Shown: positions 8,385 to 15,875 of the stretch, one piece after another | Numbering within the stretch: position 1 is the stretch's first letter | Layout: each line of letters begins with the position of its first letter | Assembly (NCBI RefSeq): GCF_001598355.1 | Contig: NZ_BCYU01000001.1 | Location: forward strand, 20,001-84,000 | Origin: Sphingomonas asaccharolytica NBRC 15499 | GTDB taxonomy: Bacteria; Pseudomonadota; Alphaproteobacteria; Sphingomonadales; Sphingomonadaceae | Length of the DNA stretch: 64,000 nucleotides | Reading direction: 5' to 3' | Notes under the pieces: model-generated | What the model was told of the DNA's origin: nothing | Database searches by the model: none | What the model saw: the letters and a program-made list of their open reading frames with translations, nothing else | Translations under genes and position numbers: made by a program

Positions 8385-9007
8385 GCCGCGATCTCCGCGA
8401 CATTCACCGATCCGAACAGTCGATCGACCAGATCGCCCATTGTCTCGACGCGGTCGAATTGCGAAAGCCGCACAGTCCTGTGATCGGGGCGCTCGGTTCT
8501 CGCGCCTCGCGCGTGATAAGCTGGCCGCTCACCCAGCGGTCGGATCGGAAACCCCGGTGGTCCGCCTAGCCAGCGGTAACCCGTCGGCTGCAGCGTCGCG
8601 CGGTCATAGACGGTCGCGATAACGCAGGCCGAAGGTCGGGACGTCAGGCCTTGATGGAGCGTGAAGTCGCTACGGCGGCCTCCTTCGCCCAAGCCCTTCA
8701 GTTGGATGTGGCGAAGAACGCCGCCAGCCTCGATCACGAGATCGTGGCCACGGGCATCGACATCGGGCCTAAGGATTTCAAAGGGGATGCCGCGCATCAG
8801 CAGCATTGCCGTCAGATCGGCGAGGAAGCGATATTCCAGCGCTTTCTCGACCTCGCTCGATTGATGCGTGAACAGGTCGGGAGATGCGACTGGCGCCGTC
8901 CTATCCGTCACCCGATCAATTTTTGGCTCCACCGCGTCGCTCCTATGTCCTCTCGGGGCGACGGCCGAAGCCGGATGTTGGAAACCCTGGCAATGCACAG
9001 AGCGCAT
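8381..9007 (-). CDS. Hypothetical protein with PD-(D/E)xK nuclease-like motif
   Basis: 208 residues. The segment DVDARGHDLVIEAGGVLRHIQLK matches the core of a PD-(D/E)xK fold: an upstream helix with Glu (SSEVEKALEYRFLADL), then G.DLV.E and QLK after a short hairpin. This resembles DUF4365-type or other restriction-endonuclease-like proteins. A ribosome site AAAGG lies before the ATG at 9007; the first 45 residues are low in structure, so a later start is possible. It is coupled by a four-base overlap to the exported protein downstream. A role in defence or DNA repair is inference. Confidence 0.6.
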   Translation of the reverse strand: MRSVHCQGFQHPASAVAPRGHRSDAVEPKIDRVTDRTAPVASPDLFTHQSSEVEKALEYRFLADLTAMLLMRGIPFEILRPDVDARGHDLVIEAGGVLRHIQLKGLGEGGRRSDFTLHQGLTSRPSACVIATVYDRATLQPTGYRWLGGPPGFPIRPLGERPAYHARGARTERPDHRTVRLSQFDRVETMGDLVDRLFGSVNVAEIAA

Positions 9008-9448
9008 GCGCCTTTACCGGCAAGCCGGCTGGACATGCGCGCATGCCACCCGGCCACCGATATTCGGACGACCGAGATGCATTGCTTCGGGGTTTCCACG
9101 CCCCGCCCCCGGCTTTCACGGGAGCGGGACCAAATTGCTCTGTTTGGCCCGACTGGCAAGTCTATTCTGGCTATATGTTCGGCAGATTCTGGGCCGTCTG
9201 CTGCCTGTCCGGTTTAGGGCAAAACGCTGAGCTAAGCAGACATTGCAAAGCAATTCAGCGAAGTCTGTAAGCGTGGACAAGGTTATCATCAGTGCCCACT
9301 CTCGGTGCGCAAAAGTCCATGCGGTCATTGCCTCCGATACCGACATCATTCGCACCGACCTCATGGGCCCGGGCTGGTAAAAAGCTAGGGCGTACCGATC
9401 AAAACGGCTCTTCTTGTAGATAGCTCCGCTCTTGCTAGGTGAGCAGGT
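9008..9448. other. Divergent intergenic region upstream of the defence operon
   Basis: No supported gene in 440 bases. It must hold divergent promoters for the nuclease-like gene (minus) and the AvcD operon (plus). Known AvcD genes are controlled by a small RNA encoded upstream; nothing here lets me place such an RNA by eye. Confidence 0.4.
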
Positions 9449-11092
9449 GTGCGCGATGACGTCTGGATGGCAACAACATCCACATCCGCTGTCGAGGAAA
9501 CCCAGCACTCAGCTCTGTCCGCGAAGCCGTCGCGCGAGGTTGTGTTGGAAGCGACGGCGAACGAGCTGATCGTAGCGGTGGTTGGACATGTGGGGTCGGG
9601 CACAAGCGAGATTGCGGAAGCCCTTCACAACCTACTTGAAGAAGCTGACCTACCCGGCGGCCCCTACGAAGCCGAGGTCCTGAAAGCGCGCAATGAGATC
9701 GAGCAGTGGGCGACGGACGTAGGAGAGGCGCTGCCAACGTCTGACAGAAACGATCTGGAGACCACGAAGAGCCTTCAAGATCTCGGCGACAAGATGCGCG
9801 TCGCATCAAACGATGCGTCCGCCGTAGCACGCGCCCTTGTTAAAAGAATACGGTCCACGCGCGCGGAGAAGATCGGGAGTGAGTTGAAGGCGGGCGTGGC
9901 CATTGCCCCCGATGGCAAACGTAGAGCCTACATCTTGGACGCGATCCGGAATCCGGCTGAGGTCGATTTGCTGCGACATGTTTATCAGGATGCGTTCGTT
10001 CTCATCGGTGTTGTTTGCGATGAAAAGGTCCGCCTCCAGCGAATCATGGAGAAGTATAAGAATGCCGGAAGGACGGACGGCGAGGATTTGATGAAGCGAG
10101 ATGCGAAGGCCGCTTCAAGGTTCGGCCAGCGAGTCACGGACGCTTTTCATCTCTCGGACTTCTTTATCGATAACACGCCTGATCGAACCACAGATAGCGG
10201 CGCCGCAAATCCCGATTGGAACGTGAACGACCATCTGTCCAGGCTGGTCAAAATCGTGAGCCATTCGGAAATCGTCCGGCCGTCGACCGAAGAAACTGCA
10301 ATGCATCATGCTTATGGCGCGGGGCTGAGAAGCGCGTGCCTCTCTCGACAGGTCGGCGCAGCGCTGGTGGACAGTACGGGGAATGTCGTCTCAACCGGTA
10401 CGAACGAGGTCCCGCGCGCCGGCGGCGGCGTCTATGGCGAAACATTCGATACCGACCACACGGACCATGTGGACGATCACCGATGTGCCTATCGGAAATT
10501 GAATGGGTCTGACCCTTTTTGCAGCAGCACAAGGGAACAGAACTCCCTGATTGAGCGGTTCATTGACGAGATACCGGAACTCAAGGCGGCAGATAGAATA
10601 CGGAAGCAGAAGCTACTCCTAGAATTGCGTTCTAGCGGTGTTGGGGACCTTCTGGAATTCAGCCGGGCGGTCCATGCGGAAATGGACGCCCTGCTTTCTG
10701 CGGGCCGTGAAGGTATAACAACGGTTGGCTGTCGCCTCTTTGTTACGACCTTCCCCTGCCACTATTGTGCTCGACACATTGTCAGCGCCGGCCTGGATGA
10801 GGTCCAGTTTATCGAACCTTATCCGAAGAGTCGGGCTATCGATCTGCACGCTGACTCCATTCAGGTTAGCGTCAAGGACTGGTCGCCGCCGAGCCGAGCG
10901 GGTAAGCGCGTCCTGTTTCGCCCGTTCGTAGGTGTGGCGCCGCGCATGTATCGGCGGGCCTTTATTAAGGATCGTGACCTTAAAAATTCGATGTTCGGGC
11001 AGTTACAGCAGGGCGAACCGGATTGGGGCACGCCATGGCATTTGCGCGCGGTCAGCTATTCCGACCTTGAAGCCAAACTGGCTGAGAGCTGA
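9449..11092 (+). CDS. AvcD-type anti-phage dCTP/dCMP deaminase
   Basis: Two-domain antiviral cytidine deaminase. The N-terminal P-loop/kinase-like domain starts with GHVGSGTS (residues 46-53 from the GTG start). The C-terminal zinc-dependent dCMP-deaminase domain has HAE at 409-411 and PCHYC at 436-440; these give the His and two Cys zinc ligands and the catalytic Glu411. Known homologues convert deoxycytidine nucleotides to deoxyuridine forms on phage infection and so starve phage replication. 547 residues is the family's normal size. The start is GTG 9449 or ATG 9467. The next gene begins one or two bases after the stop. Third-position AT use is higher than in the surrounding chromosome, in line with transfer. 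Confidence 0.9.
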   Translation: MRDDVWMATTSTSAVEETQHSALSAKPSREVVLEATANELIVAVVGHVGSGTSEIAEALHNLLEEADLPGGPYEAEVLKARNEIEQWATDVGEALPTSDRNDLETTKSLQDLGDKMRVASNDASAVARALVKRIRSTRAEKIGSELKAGVAIAPDGKRRAYILDAIRNPAEVDLLRHVYQDAFVLIGVVCDEKVRLQRIMEKYKNAGRTDGEDLMKRDAKAASRFGQRVTDAFHLSDFFIDNTPDRTTDSGAANPDWNVNDHLSRLVKIVSHSEIVRPSTEETAMHHAYGAGLRSACLSRQVGAALVDSTGNVVSTGTNEVPRAGGGVYGETFDTDHTDHVDDHRCAYRKLNGSDPFCSSTREQNSLIERFIDEIPELKAADRIRKQKLLLELRSSGVGDLLEFSRAVHAEMDALLSAGREGITTVGCRLFVTTFPCHYCARHIVSAGLDEVQFIEPYPKSRAIDLHADSIQVSVKDWSPPSRAGKRVLFRPFVGVAPRMYRRAFIKDRDLKNSMFGQLQQGEPDWGTPWHLRAVSYSDLEAKLAES

Positions 11093-11093
11093 G

Positions 11094-13043
11094 TTGTCCA
11101 AAACACCCCCGAAACACCTCAGAATTGTCGAGACGGCTCCCCGTCCGGTCGAACATGCGCCCGAAGCCTTTGAACCGATGGCCAGCGAGCGATCGCTATT
11201 TGCGCGGGCTGATCCCAATATCCTGATGTTCATCGACTTCACGACCGTCGACGAAGCCGAGCTTTTGTCGCTGATTATTTCATCACAGCCAACGCACGTC
11301 ATAGATTTGCGCGTCGTCCCGCGCTTTGACATCGGAACGCTCAATCGAAAGCTTGTCTTTTCCATCTTCGAGAAGGCTGGCGCCAAATATCATGATCTGG
11401 GCGCCCTTATCGGACCGGCGCACATGAGGCAAAATGCGGGGGCGCCCGAGCCATTGGCGCGGGCGGTGCTGGAGCGCGTCTTCAAAACGGACACCGCTGT
11501 AAAAGGCCCAGTCGCGATCCTCCTTGATGCCAAATGCTCGTCTGCCGCCTTCATGGATGCATTCGCCGCCATCTTGGATCAAGCCAACCCAGCCGGTTGG
11601 CAGACGATGCGCGTTCCGGCCGTGCGAAGCGCACCGGTGTCGGACAGCAGATCAATCGTCTTCATCAGCCATGCAACGCCGAACGACAATCCCTTTGCGA
11701 GCTGGCTTTCGACGCAGCTCACTCTTAGCGGATATGAAGTCTGGACCGATTTCGAGCGCTTGGGCGGCGGCGAGCTGTTTTGGGACACGATAGAAGACAT
11801 TATCCGAAACCGCGCGGCCAAGGTCATTGTCGCCGCCAGCGGCCTCGCCCAGACGCGGCCGGGTGTGCTCGACGAAATCGCCCTCGCTCTCTCAATCGAA
11901 CGCAATCTTGGTCTCACCAATTTTGTCATTCCGCTTCGAATTGATGAAACCAATTTTCTTGACTTTCGTGCCAATTTGCAGCGCCGAAACATCCTCGATT
12001 TTCACGGAAATTGGGCTGCGGGGCTCGCGCAGTTGCTCAAAGTGCTCGAGAGCGACCGCGTGCCGTCGGACGTGAAGGATATTGCCTCGAATGTGGGCAA
12101 GATCATCCACGATCGCCTCCAAAGCAAATTGGGCCTGATCGACAGAGCGGATCCGGTGTCGGTTAATTGGCTCCAAGTGCGGCGCTGGCCGTCGGCGGTC
12201 TACGCCTCGACCCTTCCCGTCCCGGCCAATCGGATCGCCGATTATACGAAAACGCTTCAGCTCCCCCATGTGCAGTTCGGAGACCTGCTCCTCTCCTTTG
12301 CGCCCACCACGGCGCTATCGGCAACATTGACGGGGGTAAATGCCAGCTCGTCCGGAGCTGTGGCGACGAGCGAGTTTCTCAAAGGCCGATGGAATCAGAT
12401 CCCGACTCTCAAATCCCATATCGCGCAGCGGATGATCTCCAATCTTGTCCGCCAAGCTTGGGCGCGGACCGCCCAGCAGCGAAATCTCTCTGCCTTTGCA
12501 TTGGCGTCCGGTGCGAGTTGCTGGTTTCTGAAAAACGGCCAGCTTGAAGGCAACAAAGCGTCGTTCATAGATCGCGAGGGCAAAAAACGAACAAAGTCCC
12601 TCGTAGGCTTTAGTCAGAAGCGAGGTGTTTTCTGGCATTTTGCAGCGGAGCTAAGGCCCCTCCCCAACCATCCCGAAACGCTGGTGATCAAGCCGCATGT
12701 AATCTTTTCGGAAGATGGGATCACACCGCTCGAAAGCGCGGCTCGCATGCACGCCTTGCGACGCGGTTTCTGCAAGAGCTGGTGGAACGATCGATGGCGC
12801 GACCTGATCGCTGCCTTTCTATTCTTCCTGTCAGAAGGTTCTGACGAAATCAGCTTGGATGCCGGCGATGGTGGAATAGGCCTGTCACCCACCATGAGCG
12901 ATTTCGAATGCCCGGTCTCGCCTCTGGATGCGGAAACAATCTTGATTGAGGAAGCCACGACGGGTGATGAGGAGGATCCGGATATCGATGAAGAGGAGGT
13001 CGGCCTTACGCTTGCATTTGACTCGCAGGACCGCGAGCAATGA
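11094..13043 (+). CDS. DUF488-like / TIR / APAZ protein (SPARTA effector subunit)
   Basis: Partner of the short Argonaute that follows. From the TTG at 11094 it has 649 residues: a DUF488-like domain at about 41-178 (HVIDLRVVPRFD, AKYHDLGALIG, GPVAILLDAK), a TIR domain at about 186-288 (SIVFISHATPND; candidate catalytic Glu261 in LDEIALAL), an APAZ region at about 362-600, and a strongly acidic tail (DEEDPDIDEEEVG). In SPARTA systems the TIR domain degrades NAD(P)+ when the Argonaute meets guide-matched foreign nucleic acid. Typical TIR-APAZ proteins have about 450 residues and begin with TIR; the extra domain is unusual. An ATG at 11178 would keep all domains. The open frame before 11094 is a shadow of the deaminase gene. 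Confidence 0.88.
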   Translation: MSKTPPKHLRIVETAPRPVEHAPEAFEPMASERSLFARADPNILMFIDFTTVDEAELLSLIISSQPTHVIDLRVVPRFDIGTLNRKLVFSIFEKAGAKYHDLGALIGPAHMRQNAGAPEPLARAVLERVFKTDTAVKGPVAILLDAKCSSAAFMDAFAAILDQANPAGWQTMRVPAVRSAPVSDSRSIVFISHATPNDNPFASWLSTQLTLSGYEVWTDFERLGGGELFWDTIEDIIRNRAAKVIVAASGLAQTRPGVLDEIALALSIERNLGLTNFVIPLRIDETNFLDFRANLQRRNILDFHGNWAAGLAQLLKVLESDRVPSDVKDIASNVGKIIHDRLQSKLGLIDRADPVSVNWLQVRRWPSAVYASTLPVPANRIADYTKTLQLPHVQFGDLLLSFAPTTALSATLTGVNASSSGAVATSEFLKGRWNQIPTLKSHIAQRMISNLVRQAWARTAQQRNLSAFALASGASCWFLKNGQLEGNKASFIDREGKKRTKSLVGFSQKRGVFWHFAAELRPLPNHPETLVIKPHVIFSEDGITPLESAARMHALRRGFCKSWWNDRWRDLIAAFLFFLSEGSDEISLDAGDGGIGLSPTMSDFECPVSPLDAETILIEEATTGDEEDPDIDEEEVGLTLAFDSQDREQ

Positions 13044-14545
13044 CGGGCCTCTTCGTCGGCCATCATGCCGAGCCGTTCCTCGAATTTGGCTATAGTCAGA
13101 TATTGGATGACCCGAAACAGGGCTTGTTTCTCTTCGGTCCGCTCGACGCGCGTCGACCGGCGTCGATGCGCGTCGGCGTGGTTGGCACGCCGACTGGCGT
13201 CGAGCTCTACAAACAGTGGGTGAAATCCATAAACGGCTTCATTCCGGCGGCCCGCGAGGATGCCCTGCACCAGATTGGCTATCCGGGCTTCGAAGCGGTT
13301 TTTCGAACACCATGGCCGCTACAGCCAATGGCCGAACTTCCAATCTCGACCAGCGATATTTCAAGGGCGCTTCGGATCTCGGATCGTCATGTAGGCATTT
13401 ATGAAGCGGTTTCCCTCTTCGAGAGCGCTATCCGGAAAAAGACTCGTCAAGATGATGTCGATGTAGACCTATGGTTCGTGGTCATCCCAGAAGAAGTCTA
13501 TGTTTTAGGGCGGCCCCAATCCCGCATCCCCTTCGCGGAAAGAGAGCGCATAGAGAGGCGAATCGACGCGCGGATCGCGCGGCGGCTTCGCTCTCAGCCT
13601 TCGCTGTTTTCCGAAGATATGGATGAGGCCAAGGTCTATGCCTATGATCTCGATTTTCATAACCAACTGAAGGCACGGCTCCTCGACACAAAGGCGGTCG
13701 TTCAGATCGTTCGCGAAACCTCCCTTGAGGCACCCGCTCTTTTTGCGCGAAACAGCCGCCGCTTGCAGGACCCGGCGACCCTCGCATGGAATCTGACCAC
13801 GACATCCTATTTTAAGGCCGGCGGACGGCCTTGGAAGCTGCACGCGGTGCGAGAGGGCGTTTGCTATATTGGCATAGTCTACAAGAAGGACGCCCAAGAC
13901 CCGACGGGCACGAGCGCCTGCTGTGGCGCGCAAATGTTCCTGAACTCCGGCGACGGCCTAGTCTTCAAAGGCGCGATTGGAAAATGGCATCCTGAACGTA
14001 GAGAGTTCCATCTCAGTCGCGATGACGCCGCGGAATTGATGAAGTCGGTGCTCGAGGAATATGTTTCAGAGAATGGAAAGCCACCGAAAGAGGTTTTTCT
14101 GCATGCCCGAACGCGGTTCAATAACGATGAGTGGGAGGGCTTCACCTCCGCGCTCCCCGACGACGTAAAGTTGGTTGGCGTCCGCATTGCGCGATCGAGC
14201 GACGTTAAGCTCTTTCGGTCTGGGCGAACCCCGGTTCTGAGGGGCACGACGCTGCAGGTGGATGAGCGAGCCGCCTATTTGTGGTCATCCGGATTTGTCG
14301 CCGCCTTGAATACCTATGCGGGGCGTGAAGTCCCCAACCCGCTGTCGATCGAGATCACACGCGGGGAAGGCGATATCATCCAGGTCTGCAAGGATGTGCT
14401 TGGTCTCACTAAAGTGAATTTCAACGCCTGCATTTACGGCGACGGCCTTCCCGTGACGCTCCGTTTTGCTGATTCTGTAGGGGAAATTCTTACTGCAGGC
14501 CCGGTCGGGGCGCTGCCGCCGCTTCCCTTCAGACACTATATATAG
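13040..14545 (+). CDS. Short prokaryotic Argonaute (MID-PIWI), catalytically inactive
   Basis: Guide-binding subunit of a SPARTA-type defence complex. 501 residues, typical of short pAgos, which lack N and PAZ domains. MID occupies roughly the first half, PIWI about 245-501. At the place of the first catalytic Asp the sequence reads CYIGIVYKK, with Val280 instead of Asp. The region around FLHARTRF (353-360) lacks the second Asp too, so slicing is not expected. The C-terminus ends in hydrophobic/aromatic residues (PFRHYI), as in other pAgos. The ATG overlaps the stop of the TIR-APAZ gene by four bases, the standard arrangement of these pairs. It should bind a guide and trigger the TIR subunit. 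Confidence 0.9.
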   Translation: MTGLFVGHHAEPFLEFGYSQILDDPKQGLFLFGPLDARRPASMRVGVVGTPTGVELYKQWVKSINGFIPAAREDALHQIGYPGFEAVFRTPWPLQPMAELPISTSDISRALRISDRHVGIYEAVSLFESAIRKKTRQDDVDVDLWFVVIPEEVYVLGRPQSRIPFAERERIERRIDARIARRLRSQPSLFSEDMDEAKVYAYDLDFHNQLKARLLDTKAVVQIVRETSLEAPALFARNSRRLQDPATLAWNLTTTSYFKAGGRPWKLHAVREGVCYIGIVYKKDAQDPTGTSACCGAQMFLNSGDGLVFKGAIGKWHPERREFHLSRDDAAELMKSVLEEYVSENGKPPKEVFLHARTRFNNDEWEGFTSALPDDVKLVGVRIARSSDVKLFRSGRTPVLRGTTLQVDERAAYLWSSGFVAALNTYAGREVPNPLSIEITRGEGDIIQVCKDVLGLTKVNFNACIYGDGLPVTLRFADSVGEILTAGPVGALPPLPFRHYI

Positions 14546-14631
14546 CAGGTTAAAACCGCTATGCTGCGGCGCAAGCACACAAATTCATCACTCTGCGCTT
14601 TGCGACGAGCCTTTCAGATGTTGCAGGGCTA

Positions 14632-15636
14632 ATGTCCATCTCAATAGCAACAGATTTAGGAACGCCAGTTCCGCGGACGTTTAATCGGCTCCCCAGTGCC
14701 ACGAGTACTTTTTTCGGAGCCGAGCCTTCAAGGACTCCTTACAACCTACCGTCGCGTATCTGGGCGGTGGCCGAGACTCATGCGCATGTAATGGGTGTGA
14801 CAAGCCCGTCGCTGTTCTCGACGACTTGGGCAGAGATACCCGACGGTGCGGATCCGATTGTTTGCATCAGGAGCAGTTTGCAGCCGACGGCCGAGGACAC
14901 GGCTTGGACTATCGAACCGATGAACATTCCGCCGGGTCGTTATTTTGCGCGCATGGCGCGACCGAACCACCAGCATCCCGGCGATTTTCCGACGCCATTT
15001 TACCGCGGTCTTGATTTTGCCCACGAGCAGGCGAGCGCGAGCATCCAGATTGCCATGTTAGCCGATCGGTTACGAACTTGCTTCCAAGTCGTCGGCCCCT
15101 CCGAGCCCAATTTTGGGGTGTTCGGTGGCGAATTTCGTAACATCTTGCTGCTCGCTGCAACCGAGGTAGAGGCGCAATGGAAGGGTATTTTGCGGGCGAA
15201 CCATTATCAAGCTCATCTGCCCAATCCGCGTTGGTCGACCAATGACTATTTCAAGTTGGAGGCAGCGTTGCGACTTGCTGACTATGCGATCGAATTCCCG
15301 GAATATCCTTGGATCAAAGCCATTGCGCCCTTTAACGGCTGGCTTGGTGCGAACCCCACCGAGTCGATCGAATGGTATGCTGCGTACAACGCGGTCAAGC
15401 ATGACCGCGAGCAGCATGGCAACCGTGCTACACTAATCCGAGCGCTCGAAGCCGTCGCAGCTGTTGTGGTGGTCGGCGTCGCGCAGTTCGGCATCGAATT
15501 TGTGCGGCGTGCGGCACGATGGCGCGATCTGTTCCAGATCAATCAGTATCCACGTTGGAGCATTGGGGACACACATGGCCCAATCTTCGTGGAGGGCGAC
15601 GAGTTCGCCGGCGAAGCGATCGACTACCCCTTTTAG
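14632..15636 (+). CDS. Hypothetical protein downstream of the Argonaute
   Basis: 334 residues, not recognised. It contains an all-helical middle and the segment EWYAAYNAVKHDREQHGNR, a pattern (YNxVKHDR) seen in several uncharacterised helical proteins. This is followed by a hydrophobic helix (AVAAVVVVGVAQFGIEF). No catalytic motif is evident. It starts 86 bases after the Argonaute stop in the same direction, close enough to be in the same transcript, but it is not overlapped like the three preceding genes. It could be an accessory gene of the defence operon or an independent island gene. Confidence 0.6.
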   Translation: MSISIATDLGTPVPRTFNRLPSATSTFFGAEPSRTPYNLPSRIWAVAETHAHVMGVTSPSLFSTTWAEIPDGADPIVCIRSSLQPTAEDTAWTIEPMNIPPGRYFARMARPNHQHPGDFPTPFYRGLDFAHEQASASIQIAMLADRLRTCFQVVGPSEPNFGVFGGEFRNILLLAATEVEAQWKGILRANHYQAHLPNPRWSTNDYFKLEAALRLADYAIEFPEYPWIKAIAPFNGWLGANPTESIEWYAAYNAVKHDREQHGNRATLIRALEAVAAVVVVGVAQFGIEFVRRAARWRDLFQINQYPRWSIGDTHGPIFVEGDEFAGEAIDYPF

Positions 15637-15875
15637 GGCCTTACCGCACCGTCTCGATCATAGAACCAAGGTTGCGATGCTTGGTCGCGCACACTTGCGC
15701 TCTGAACCGGTCGACCACTCCTAAGACGAGCAAATCGGTTATCCGCACATAACCACGGCGCTTTAAGCAGAGATCGTGCAGTGGTCCGCGCGGCGCTAGG
15801 CGCCACGGCAGGCCGCCAGCGCACACGCCAATCATCCCGCGTTCGTCAGCCGGAGCAGCGCTAGGCGCTCCTCCA

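Noticed and set aside
15641-15835. 64-residue open frame on the minus strand
   Set aside because: No ribosome site and no match to a family I know; could be a fragment, but nothing supports it.
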